From assembly GCF_038443675.1 (NCBI RefSeq), contig NZ_CP151762.1:3472001-3536000 (forward strand): a stretch of 64,000 bases of DNA. The letters run 5' to 3'. Origin of the DNA: Yoonia sp. G8-12 (GTDB lineage: Bacteria; Pseudomonadota; Alphaproteobacteria; Rhodobacterales; Rhodobacteraceae). The notes under the pieces were generated by a model. It saw only the letters and a program-made list of their open reading frames with translations. It made no database searches and had not been told where the DNA came from. Below, one piece after another: positions 37,356-45,708 of this stretch. Within the stretch, counting starts at the first letter, position 1. Each line of letters opens with the position of its first letter. Made by a program: the position numbers and the translations under genes.

Positions 37356-39638
37356 ATGACCGCGTTTACCACCCCTATTGCCGAACAGATCTGGGACATG
37401 AAGTACCGGTTCAAAGATGCGGGTGGCCATCCGATTGACGAAACGGTCGAGGATACATGGCGGCGCATTGCCAGTGCGCTGGCGGTGGTCGAGGACGATC
37501 CCAAGGCGTGGGAAAGCAAGTTTTTTGACGCGCTGGCGGATTTCAAATATCTGCCCGCAGGCCGCATTACGGCAGGTGCAGGCACGGCGCGGTCTGTGAC
37601 GCTGTTTAACTGTTTTGTCATGGGCACGGTGCCGGACAGCATGGGCGGTATCTTTGATATGCTCAAAGAGGCGGCACTGACGATGCAGCAGGGGGGCGGG
37701 ATCGGTTATGATTTCTCCACCATTCGCCCCAAGGGCGCGAGCGTGATGGGTGTGGCGGCGGACGCCTCTGGTCCGTTGTCGTTCATGGATGTCTGGGATG
37801 CGATGTGCCGCACGATCATGTCTGCCGGTTCGCGCCGGGGTGCGATGATGGCGACGATGCGTTGCGACCACCCCGATGTTGAGGATTTCATCACCGCCAA
37901 GTCTGATCCTGCGCGTCTGCGCATGTTCAACATGTCGGTGCTCATCACTGATCCGTTCATGGATGCGGTGAAGGCGGATAAACCTTGGGATTTGGTCTTT
38001 GGTGGTCAGGTCTATCGCTCGGTGCAGGCGCGTGATCTGTGGGATGCGATCATGCGGTCAACCTATGACTATGCCGAACCCGGTGTGATTTTCATCGACC
38101 GTATTAACCAGATGAACAACCTGAGCTATTGCGAGACTATCGCGGCGACAAACCCCTGTGGCGAGCAGCCCTTGCCGCCTTATGGCGCCTGTTTGCTGGG
38201 GTCGATCAATATGGCGCGTCTGGTGAGTGATCCTTTCGCGGATGGTGCGGTCTTGGATGAGGACGCGCTTATCGACCTTGTCGCGACTGCCGTACGTATG
38301 ATGGATAACGTGGTTGATGCCTCGCGCTTTCCGCTTGAAGCGCAGCAGGCCGAGGCGAAGGCCAAGCGCCGCATCGGTTTGGGCGTGACGGGGCTGGCGG
38401 ATGCACTCTTGATGGTGGGCCTACGCTATGGATCCGAAGAGGCGGCAGCGCAGACCGATAAATGGATGCACCAGATTGCGCGTGCGGCCTATCTTGCTTC
38501 GGTGGATCTGGCCAAGGAAAAGGGCGCGTTCCCGCTTTTTGATGCGGACAAGTTTCTGGCGAGTGGCGCAATGCAGCACATGGATGAGGATGTGAGGGAG
38601 GCTATCCGTCAAAATGGCATACGAAACGCGCTTTTGACGTCGATTGCGCCGACAGGCACGATTAGCCTTTATGCAGGCAACGTGTCGTCCGGGATCGAAC
38701 CCGTGTTCGCCTATGCCTACACGCGCAAGGTTTTGCAAAAAGACGGATCGCGCACCGAGGAAGAGGTCGTCGATTACGCGGTTCAGATGTGGCGTGAGCT
38801 GAAGGGTGACGCACCGTTGCCAGATTACTTCGTGAATGCGCAGACGCTCGCCCCGCTCGATCATGTGCGGATGCAGGCTGCGGCGCAGAAGTGGATCGAC
38901 AGCTCGATTTCGAAGACGATCAACTGCCCCGAAGATATCAGCTTTGATGACTTCAAAGAGGTCTATATGGCCGCGTGGGATCAGGGCTGTAAGGGTTGTA
39001 CGACATACCGCCCCAATGATGTGACAGGATCGGTTCTGTCGGTGTCCGATGACGCGACCCCCGCAGAGGTGCCGGCCCAGATCCATACCGAGGATGGCGG
39101 CGCGGAGGTGGTTTATATGTCCGAACCGCTGGACCGCCCGCAGGAATTGGAAGGCGCGACCTATAAGCTCAAATGGCCTGACAGCGAGCATGCGATCTAT
39201 ATCACCGTGAACGATCTGGTGATTGCGGGGCATCGCCGCCCGTTTGAGGTATTTATCAACTCCAAGAACATGGAGCATTTCGCTTGGACCGTTGCGCTCA
39301 CACGCATGATCTCGGCGGTGTTCCGGCGCGGGGGTGATGTGTCTTTCGTTGTTGAGGAACTCAAGGCCGTGTTTGATCCGCGTGGCGGCGCATGGATGCA
39401 GGGCAAATATGTCCCGTCCATTCTTGCCGCCATTGGGGGCGTGATTGAAAAACACATGGTCGCTACCGGATTTTTGGCAGGCGAGGGGATGGGCCTGAAG
39501 GCTGATCCGCAAGCGGATGTTGTTGCCATCAACGGTGGGCCGCGCGGCAAGGCCTGTTCGTCTTGCGGGTCTTATGACTTGCGCATGGTCGAGGGCTGCA
39601 TGACCTGCGGGTCCTGCGGCTATTCCAAGTGCGGCTAG
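37356..39638 (+). CDS. nrdJ: adenosylcobalamin-dependent (class II) ribonucleotide reductase
   Basis: 760-residue enzyme that reduces ribonucleotides to deoxyribonucleotides with adenosylcobalamin as radical source, independent of oxygen. The active-site segment with NPCGEQPLPPYGACLLGSIN lies near residues 264-284, FNCFVMGTVPDSMGGIF near residue 85, and the C-terminal redox tail CSSCGSYDLRMVEGCMTCGSCGYSKCG-type region (two CxxC pairs) closes the protein. The start at 37356 has GGAG ten bases upstream. It converges on a B12-riboswitch-controlled uptake operon, which fits its cofactor need. Confidence 0.95.
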   Translation: MTAFTTPIAEQIWDMKYRFKDAGGHPIDETVEDTWRRIASALAVVEDDPKAWESKFFDALADFKYLPAGRITAGAGTARSVTLFNCFVMGTVPDSMGGIFDMLKEAALTMQQGGGIGYDFSTIRPKGASVMGVAADASGPLSFMDVWDAMCRTIMSAGSRRGAMMATMRCDHPDVEDFITAKSDPARLRMFNMSVLITDPFMDAVKADKPWDLVFGGQVYRSVQARDLWDAIMRSTYDYAEPGVIFIDRINQMNNLSYCETIAATNPCGEQPLPPYGACLLGSINMARLVSDPFADGAVLDEDALIDLVATAVRMMDNVVDASRFPLEAQQAEAKAKRRIGLGVTGLADALLMVGLRYGSEEAAAQTDKWMHQIARAAYLASVDLAKEKGAFPLFDADKFLASGAMQHMDEDVREAIRQNGIRNALLTSIAPTGTISLYAGNVSSGIEPVFAYAYTRKVLQKDGSRTEEEVVDYAVQMWRELKGDAPLPDYFVNAQTLAPLDHVRMQAAAQKWIDSSISKTINCPEDISFDDFKEVYMAAWDQGCKGCTTYRPNDVTGSVLSVSDDATPAEVPAQIHTEDGGAEVVYMSEPLDRPQELEGATYKLKWPDSEHAIYITVNDLVIAGHRRPFEVFINSKNMEHFAWTVALTRMISAVFRRGGDVSFVVEELKAVFDPRGGAWMQGKYVPSILAAIGGVIEKHMVATGFLAGEGMGLKADPQADVVAINGGPRGKACSSCGSYDLRMVEGCMTCGSCGYSKCG

Positions 39639-40690
39639 ACCGGATTTCGCCGTAGGAGCCACACAAAGAACACACCACCGATCAACCCGGTGACGATCCC
39701 GATGGGAATGTCATCGGGGGCCATCACGGTGCGCGCGAAAATATCCGCCCAAAGCAGGAAAATCGCGCCGCAAAGCGCCGACACTGGCAGAACGCGGGTG
39801 TAATCGCCGCCGACGATCAGCCGGACGATATGCGGGATCATCAGGCCGACAAAGCCGATAATCCCTGAAAAGGCGACCATGACGCCCGTGATCATCGCCC
39901 CGACAACAAACACCGTCAGCCGGAACCGCCCGACAGGGATGCCGAGGGTGGCTGCGGTTTCATCCCCGACGGTCATGGCGTTGAGGTTGCCTGCATTGGC
40001 CCAAAGATACGCGCCGCAGAGAAGCAGGATGATCAGTGGATAAATCAACTGGCTCCATTGGGCGAGGCCGAGACCGCCAAGCATCCAGAAGACAACCGTA
40101 TGCACCGCGCGGGGATCGCCAAGGAAGATCAGCACGTTCGCCCCTGACATGACGATGAAAGAGACCGCGACGCCCGCCAGCACAAGCCTGTCTGCCGTCG
40201 TGGCGGCGGCGAATTGCGCGACGCTCAGCACGATCAGGGTGGCACCAAGTGCGCCAAGGAACGCCATAAACGGCACGGTCAGCAGCCCGATGAAAAGCCC
40301 TGTGTGCAGCAGCGCAAGGATGGCCCCGAAAGCGCCGCCCGCCGAGATGCCCAGCAGATGGGGATCGGCCAGTGGGTTACGCGTGACCGCCTGCAGGCTG
40401 GCCCCAACGATGGCAAGCCCCGCACCAACCAGACAGGCAAGGATGGCGCGGGGAAAGCGGATATCCCAGACAATTGCGTCGCGCCCCGCGGACCAATCGG
40501 GGGTAATCAGACCGGGGGCGATTTTATGCAGCATGATGCCCCAGACTGTGGGCAGTGGAACCGAAACCGCGCCGACGCTGACCGCAGCCGAGAGCGACAA
40601 AAACAGCGCCACAAAACCCAGCCCAAAGGTCAGCCGAAGCCGTGCCTTTTGCGGACTACTTGTTGTGATCTGTCTGTCGGCCTGATCCAT
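39635..40690 (-). CDS. FecCD-family ABC transporter permease, probably for cobalamin
   Basis: 351-residue inner-membrane permease of the BtuC/FecD family with about ten hydrophobic segments. Typical segments are WDIRFPRAILACLVGAGLAI near residue 70, QAVTRNPLADPHLLGISAGG near residue 95 and GFVGLMIPHIVRL near residue 275. It is the last gene of the riboswitch-led operon, so B12 rather than a ferric siderophore is the probable cargo. Its stop touches the stop of nrdJ on the other strand. Confidence 0.92.
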   Translation of the reverse strand: MDQADRQITTSSPQKARLRLTFGLGFVALFLSLSAAVSVGAVSVPLPTVWGIMLHKIAPGLITPDWSAGRDAIVWDIRFPRAILACLVGAGLAIVGASLQAVTRNPLADPHLLGISAGGAFGAILALLHTGLFIGLLTVPFMAFLGALGATLIVLSVAQFAAATTADRLVLAGVAVSFIVMSGANVLIFLGDPRAVHTVVFWMLGGLGLAQWSQLIYPLIILLLCGAYLWANAGNLNAMTVGDETAATLGIPVGRFRLTVFVVGAMITGVMVAFSGIIGFVGLMIPHIVRLIVGGDYTRVLPVSALCGAIFLLWADIFARTVMAPDDIPIGIVTGLIGGVFFVWLLRRNPV

Positions 40691-40696
40691 TTAGCG

Positions 40697-41641
40697 TCAG
40701 TTGCCCCGGAACGCGGCGGCCAGCGTTTTGACCGCCAGAATGTTGCGCGGCCCGGGTGTGGCCTCGACATATTCCAGAACGACAAAGCGGTCGTTCTTGA
40801 CGGCATCAAGGTCAGCAAAGGCAGGGTTGTTCATCATGAAATCGCGCTTTTGCGCCGCTGTAACCTCGCCGTAGTTTACGATCACGATGATCTCGGGGTT
40901 GGCGTCAACCACGGCTTCCCAGCCAACGGTGGTCCAGCTTTTGTCCAGATCATCCAAGATGTTCACGCCGCCCGCCGCCGCGATCAGCGCGTTTGGCATC
41001 GCGTAGCGGCCTGCGGTAAAGGGTGCGTCCTCGCCGCTGTCGTAGACAAAGACGCGGGGGGCGTCGGGCAGAGGGGGCAGTTCGGCAAGGAAGGTGGCGA
41101 GGTCGGCTTGGTAGCCTGCGATCAGGGACTCTGCGCGGTCTGATACGCCGAAGATCGCGCCAAGATTACGCAGATCGGTGTATAGGTCGTCCATGGAGGA
41201 TGCGGTTTTGTCGCCTTCCTGCCCGACGTGAATGCAGCTTTCGGTTAATTCATAAACAGCGATTCCGAAGGGCGCGAGCGTTTCGGGGGTCACTTCGCCG
41301 CCCACGCGCATGCCGTAGTTCCAGCCTGCAAAGTAAAAATCCGCGTCCGCGCCGATCAGCACCTCTTTCGAAGGGTACTGTTCTGAAAGTTCGGGCAATT
41401 CCGCGACGCCTGCGCGCATGGTTTCGTCAAGTTTGTTCCAGCCCGAAACACCTGTGTAGCCTACCATGTGGTCGGTCAGGCCCAGTACCAGCATCATTTC
41501 GGTCAGATTGATGTCGTTGGACACTGCCGCCTGTGGAGGCGCTTCGAAAGTCACGGCACGGTCACAGCTTTGCACGGTGGTTTGGGCAAAGGCGCTGGCG
41601 GCCGCGACGCTAAGGATGGCGGTTGTGAGAGAGAGTTTCAT
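40697..41641 (-). CDS. periplasmic substrate-binding protein of the cobalamin-type ABC importer
   Basis: 314-residue receptor of the BtuF/FhuD fold with a signal peptide (residues 1-19, ending ASAFAQ). Conserved features are NDINLTEMMLVLGLTDHMVGYTG-type sequence near residue 45, ADADFYFAGW near residue 97 and the C-terminal NPAFADLDAVKNDRFVVLEY. Six bases separate it from the permease. Riboswitch control of the operon supports binding of cobalamin or a precursor. Confidence 0.9.
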   Translation of the reverse strand: MKLSLTTAILSVAAASAFAQTTVQSCDRAVTFEAPPQAAVSNDINLTEMMLVLGLTDHMVGYTGVSGWNKLDETMRAGVAELPELSEQYPSKEVLIGADADFYFAGWNYGMRVGGEVTPETLAPFGIAVYELTESCIHVGQEGDKTASSMDDLYTDLRNLGAIFGVSDRAESLIAGYQADLATFLAELPPLPDAPRVFVYDSGEDAPFTAGRYAMPNALIAAAGGVNILDDLDKSWTTVGWEAVVDANPEIIVIVNYGEVTAAQKRDFMMNNPAFADLDAVKNDRFVVLEYVEATPGPRNILAVKTLAAAFRGN

Positions 41642-41653
41642 GTGTGTGTTTCT

Positions 41654-42436
41654 TTAATTTGGCAGATGAAAGGACAGGTGGTTTGCGTCACTGGGGGCCA
41701 GCTTTTCGCGCCGCGCATGAACGCGGAACGTGTCGGACACAAGCGTTTCGGTCAGCAAAGCGTCAGGTGATCCAAAGCCACGAGGATGCCCGTTTTCGAG
41801 CACAAGGATATCGTCACAGATATCGGCCGCCATGTTCAGATCGTGCAGCGAGACGACGATGGTGAGGTCGAGCTGGCGGATCAGGGCGAGAACTTCCAAC
41901 TGGTGGCGGATATCGAGGTGGTTTGTCGGCTCGTCCAGGATCAGGATTTGAGGTTGCTGCGCGAGGGCGCGCGCGACCATGACACGTTGGCGTTCACCCC
42001 CTGAAAGCGTGCCAAAATCGCGGTGTTCCAAGCCTTTCAGGTCAAGGAGCGTCACCACTTCGTCGATCACGGCGTGGTCTTGGGTGCCTGCACTGGCATA
42101 GCCTTGGCGATGTGGCGTGCGCCCAAGGGCGATGATTTCGCGCACGCTCAGGCCAAAGGCGGCGGCCTGTTCTTGCAGCACGGCGGCGACATGCCGGGCG
42201 GCCTGGCGGGCGGGCATGGCCCAGATGTCTTGGCCGTTGATTTCCACACTTCCGGTGCTTGGGGCCTGATAGCGATAGAGCAGTCGTAAAAGCGTTGATT
42301 TACCGGCACCATTGGGGCCGACTACGCCAAGCACGCGGCCTGCGGCGACCTCGAAACTGGTCGAATGCAGCACGGGGCCCATGCGCCGATGCGGACGCCA
42401 GCTTGCGTCGGTGACCTTCAGATGTGCGCCACTCAT
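41654..42436 (-). CDS. ABC transporter ATP-binding protein (BtuD/FecE type)
   Basis: 260-residue ATPase that drives the neighbouring permease. Walker A is GPNGAGKST near residue 38, the signature LSGGERQRVMVARAL near residue 145 and Walker B LILDEPTNHLD near residue 167. Its ATG overlaps the stop of the DUF1636 gene by four bases, so the two are translationally coupled. Confidence 0.94.
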   Translation of the reverse strand: MSGAHLKVTDASWRPHRRMGPVLHSTSFEVAAGRVLGVVGPNGAGKSTLLRLLYRYQAPSTGSVEINGQDIWAMPARQAARHVAAVLQEQAAAFGLSVREIIALGRTPHRQGYASAGTQDHAVIDEVVTLLDLKGLEHRDFGTLSGGERQRVMVARALAQQPQILILDEPTNHLDIRHQLEVLALIRQLDLTIVVSLHDLNMAADICDDILVLENGHPRGFGSPDALLTETLVSDTFRVHARREKLAPSDANHLSFHLPN

Positions 42437-42840
42437 GAGACCAGCACCTTGCTGTCTTGCAGCGCGATGATCGCGGCAGGCACACGCGCAAGTGTGGATT
42501 TACGTAGTTTGCCGGGTCGATCCACCGAAGAACACCAGCCGTCGTGTAGGACGGCGTATTGTTTGGCGAATTCAACCAGATCGTCGATATCGTCTTCGGG
42601 TGTGATATCGCCGAACAAATAGGTCGCTTTTTGAGTGCCGTGGTAGGCCACCGTGCAGGGCCGGTCGCAGCCTGCCATGCATGCCACGCCGGAAATGGCA
42701 AAGTCTTCGGCAATGCTGTCGCCCGCTGCAGCAATCGCCTTGCGCAGTTTTTCAATCAATTCATATCCAGGGCGGCATTCCGTCCCTTTATGTCTACACG
42801 ATGTGCAGACCGTGATGCGGTGTTGTGTTGTCCGGTCCAT
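42433..42840 (-). CDS. DUF1636 family putative metal-binding protein
   Basis: 135-residue soluble protein with a CTSC pair near residue 12 and CMAGCDRPC near residue 55, the cysteine pattern of DUF1636 proteins that resemble thioredoxin-like ferredoxins. It is the first gene behind the cobalamin riboswitch and is coupled to the transporter genes. Its role in B12 or cobalt handling is suggested only by this location. The ribosome site GGAGG at 42846-42850 sits in a predicted hairpin. Confidence 0.85.
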   Translation of the reverse strand: MDRTTQHRITVCTSCRHKGTECRPGYELIEKLRKAIAAAGDSIAEDFAISGVACMAGCDRPCTVAYHGTQKATYLFGDITPEDDIDDLVEFAKQYAVLHDGWCSSVDRPGKLRKSTLARVPAAIIALQDSKVLVS

Positions 42841-42844
42841 GCAG

Positions 42845-42866
42845 CCCTCCGCGCATAAGCGGGGGG
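42845..42866 (-). promoter_or_regulatory. hairpin sequestering the ribosome-binding site of the B12 operon
   Basis: On the minus strand CCCCCCGC (42866-42859) can pair with GCGGAGGG (42852-42845), seven of eight positions, around a 6-base loop. The second arm is the Shine-Dalgarno sequence of the DUF1636 gene, whose ATG begins five bases later. This looks like the expression platform of the riboswitch upstream, acting on translation. Confidence 0.55.
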
Positions 42867-42974
42867 ACGAAAGGGCATGTTTGTGCGGCCAAAAAAGCCT
42901 TGTTCACCATCATGTTCTCCGCTCCGGACACCCCGCCCGGTTTGAGTTTCTCGCGGCACCTTGCGGCACCCTTT

Positions 42975-43172
42975 GATGGCAGGTCTCCTGACTTCGCGGG
43001 TCGCTGCTTGCCCGATCCCTTCCCGAGCACGCATGCTCAGTGGTGATCATCGGGGTCGCTCGCCGCTCACAGTTGCGGGGGCAGTCACGGATTCGGCGCG
43101 CGTTGGCTCTTCCTCACCGTATTCCCTTTTCATCCCAGACGCATTTTCGGCGGCCGGGAACCATCGGGGTAA
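42975..43172 (-). promoter_or_regulatory. cobalamin riboswitch (AdoCbl type)
   Basis: Read on the minus strand the region contains the hallmark pieces in order: GATGAAAAGGGAA, CGGTGAGG, GAATCCGTGACTGCCCCCGC (20 bases), then the B12 box GCCCCCGCAACTGTGAGCGG at 43062-43083, and the closing GTCAGGAGACCTGCC near 42977-42991. It lies 135 bases ahead of the DUF1636-ABC operon and should repress it when cobalamin is plentiful. The bases between 43173 and 43343 hold no gene that I can recognise. Confidence 0.95.
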
Positions 43173-43343
43173 GTGTTCGCGATTCCAGAGGGCGGGTCAA
43201 GGGCCGAGTTGACAGTCGGGGCTGTCACGTTGGGTGAGGATGACTGATTTCTGTCTAGCGGATAAAGTTGGCTTTCGTCGCAGTGATGCCAACGAGCACA
43301 AGGAACCCAGTCCCTCGTTGACAGCTTTGCGATCATAGAAGTC

Positions 43344-44363
43344 TTACGCCAAACTAGGGTGCTCATAGGCATCAGGGTACGCCATCGGTTTGAAGGGCCC
43401 TTTGGGTACGACCCCATTCCAGCTACGTCCGAAATAACCTTGGCGACAGTGCACCAGTGATCCAGCATCTGCGATGCCCGGCAAAGCATAGACGCGACAT
43501 AACCAGCGCCAGACGTGCGGGTAATCAATGATGCGCGCACCATTCAATTTCATACGCACGTAGTAGACGGGGTCGTGGCGATAGAGTGTCGGGAAAAGAC
43601 GCAAATCAGCCTCGGTAAAGTCTTGGCCTGTTAGAAATGGCCGCCCATCAGACAAGAGATTGTCAAGCCTTGCGAGTGTGTCGAAGTAGGCATCAAATGC
43701 CGCCGTATAAATAGCCTGATCAGATGAAAAACCGGCCTTATAAGCACCATTGTTGATTGTCGTGTAAATCAGATCGTTCAGGCCGTCGATCTCGGCCCGT
43801 TGCGTTGGCGCGTCAGGGTAGAGCCGTACGCGATCTGCCCTCGGTATTGAGCTGCCAAGCGCCTCGGCTGTGCGGTCAAGCATGCGGATAATTTCGGCAC
43901 TTTCGTTGTTCACGATACGGCGTGCGATTTTGTCATAGAGGATCGGGACGGACTGTTCTGTCGATCCTTCCGCCTGGTAAATCTGTTTGGCCAAACGAAG
44001 GGCGTTTCCGGTACCGGTTTCCGCTGTGCATTCTGGCAAGGGTTTGCCGGTCAAGGTGGCAAGCCTGTCAGGCGCGAATTCCCACAGGTTCGGATCTGCT
44101 TGGTCATCCTTATCTGTGCGGTTGGGAAAGGCGACATCCATTGTGATGCTGTCCTGCAACCCCAGCACATTTCGCGCCAAGGTGACGCGATGGCACCACG
44201 GGCAGTTCAGCGCCACGAACAAATGAAAGCGTCCTGGCGCAGCTGGAAAATCTGCATCACCAATTGCATGGCGAAACCCGCTGACGCCGCGCACAAATTC
44301 GCCTCGCGCGCGGCGTTCTTTCGCGTCTGATTGGTCTTCTTGGGTTGATGGGTCTTTGCTCAT
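43344..44363 (-). CDS. glutathionyl-hydroquinone reductase (Xi-class GST)
   Basis: 339-residue glutathione transferase of the YqjG/ECM4 class, which reduces glutathionyl-hydroquinones. The catalytic motif is CPWCH at residues 54-58, with Cys54 as nucleophile. The Xi-class features YPDAPTQRAEIDGLNDLIYTT-type segment near residue 190 and LTGQDFTEADLRLFPTLYRHD near residue 248 follow. Ten bases separate it from the hemerythrin-like gene upstream. Confidence 0.92.
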   Translation of the reverse strand: MSKDPSTQEDQSDAKERRARGEFVRGVSGFRHAIGDADFPAAPGRFHLFVALNCPWCHRVTLARNVLGLQDSITMDVAFPNRTDKDDQADPNLWEFAPDRLATLTGKPLPECTAETGTGNALRLAKQIYQAEGSTEQSVPILYDKIARRIVNNESAEIIRMLDRTAEALGSSIPRADRVRLYPDAPTQRAEIDGLNDLIYTTINNGAYKAGFSSDQAIYTAAFDAYFDTLARLDNLLSDGRPFLTGQDFTEADLRLFPTLYRHDPVYYVRMKLNGARIIDYPHVWRWLCRVYALPGIADAGSLVHCRQGYFGRSWNGVVPKGPFKPMAYPDAYEHPSLA

Positions 44364-44373
44364 GGCGTCACTT

Positions 44374-44940
44374 TCATCCTCTGAGCCGGTGATGCAAGAT
44401 AATTGGCACCACCAGTTCTTCTTCGTCGCTCAGGTGCCGTTTGAGGAACCCTTCAATCGTTTCGCTGGTCGTGAGGACCTGTGCGGCCTCGTCGTAGGCT
44501 TGTACAGGATCCAGCGTCGCGAGCTTGATTGCGCGGTTCGCGGTGCGGGTGAAACCATCCAGCACTTTGTCCAGATCCACGTGATCCTGCTCCAGCACCT
44601 CTAGTCCCGCATCAAACCGCGGGTCTGCGGCCGACAGTTCAGGAAAATAACTGTGATCTTCCCAGCCGTGATGACCATGCAGGTTGCCCACCAGATTACC
44701 ACCGTAGTAGGATAGACGTTGGGCGAAATCATCCAGCGCCATGTCCTTGTTCAGCAGTCCTTCGGTATCAAGACGGATGCGTTCGGCCACTCGGCGGAAC
44801 ATCTGATGTGCGCCGAGCCAATGCTTGGTCTTTTCCCGAAACCCAGGATGCACGTCCCATGTTTCACGGGGGTATTTTTTCAAAAGAAACCGCATCTCAA
44901 CGGGCAATTCCTCTTGGCGCATAGTGTATGTATCGAGCAT
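44374..44940 (-). CDS. hemerythrin-like (HHE) domain protein
   Basis: 188-residue protein with the metal-binding histidines of a hemerythrin cation-binding domain: HWLGAHQMF, GNLHGHHGWEDHSYFPEL near residue 95, LEQDHVDLDKVL near residue 120 and KRHLSDEEELVVPIIL near the C-terminus. Such proteins bind a di-iron centre and take part in oxygen, NO or iron handling. The start at 44940 follows AAGGAG; an ATG 21 codons upstream has no such site. Confidence 0.88.
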   Translation of the reverse strand: MLDTYTMRQEELPVEMRFLLKKYPRETWDVHPGFREKTKHWLGAHQMFRRVAERIRLDTEGLLNKDMALDDFAQRLSYYGGNLVGNLHGHHGWEDHSYFPELSAADPRFDAGLEVLEQDHVDLDKVLDGFTRTANRAIKLATLDPVQAYDEAAQVLTTSETIEGFLKRHLSDEEELVVPIILHHRLRG

Positions 44941-45011
44941 CGGCTTGCTCCTTTCCGAACGTATTTGGGGCGATATCCATTGCCCTACCAGAGCGCGAAA
45001 CACGATAACGG

Positions 45012-45396
45012 TTATGCGTTTCGGGCAACGCTGGCGAAACGGACGCCACTTAGATCTGCCATTTCACGCTTCCATGTGGTGATGTCGCGCATCGCAAAGT
45101 CAGACAGGTTGTCATGGCCGCAGGCGCGGGCTAGCGCCGGAATTGTCGGGACCGAGATGTGGTCACGGAAGATCAGGGGGCCGCCCCGTTCCGCCACCGC
45201 GCCAATCAAGCATAATATAGTCTGCGCTGGCCTCGAGCGCGATGTCGATATCGTCTTGGATGTGGTTGGCCGACAGTTTGAACCCGATAGGAATGCCGCT
45301 AGAACGTTCGCGCACCTGATCCGCGATCCGTTTGAAATCGGCGTGCGTGGTCGTGGCGCTGCCGTGAATAACTTGTCGCATAATGCTTCCTTCCAT
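45012..45396 (-). pseudogene. remnant of an FMN-binding glutamate-synthase-like (GltB) gene
   Basis: About 70 codons from 45396 downward match the central domain of GltB-like proteins (SGIPIGFKLSANHIQDDIDI, then ADYIMLDWRGGGTG). The match continues in another frame from about 45185 (PLIFRDHISVPTIPALARA), so there is a frameshift in the G/C run near 45179-45188. After PALARA the similarity stops and an unrelated short tail with LSDFAMRDI follows, which recalls DUF1127 proteins. Both ends of a protein normally over 400 residues long are missing. The 312 bases up to the next gene (45397-45708) hold no recognisable gene. Confidence 0.7.
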
Positions 45397-45708
45397 TCCT
45401 GCGAAAGGATCGCACCATCAAACCGTGGGATCAAACACCTGGCAAGCCGCGAGAAATTAGATGCATGAGTTTTCACAATGCACACTTGGTGCATCGAAAA
45501 ACCGAAACCAGTGAGATACCTACGCGATTTTTTGGGTTTGAAGGTTGCGGCAGCGAAGGTCGGCATCACGCCCTTTGCTGAGACCGGGCAATTCGCAGCA
45601 TCTTTGAATAAGGGTCAGTAGCAGACCTGAACGTGCCTAGTGGACCGTCTGCATTTTTTGCCCCCATTGTAGATACGCAATCCAATGTCAGAATTGATCC
45701 TGAGGCTA

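Noticed and set aside
38421..39662. Open frame of 413 codons opposite nrdJ
   Set aside because: It is antisense to the conserved reductase and has no ribosome site or motif.
45479..45620. Plus-strand frame of about 46 codons with an ATGCAC-ACTTG-GTGCAT repeat at its start
   Set aside because: The frame is too short to judge and has no ribosome site; the repeat alone does not support an operator call.
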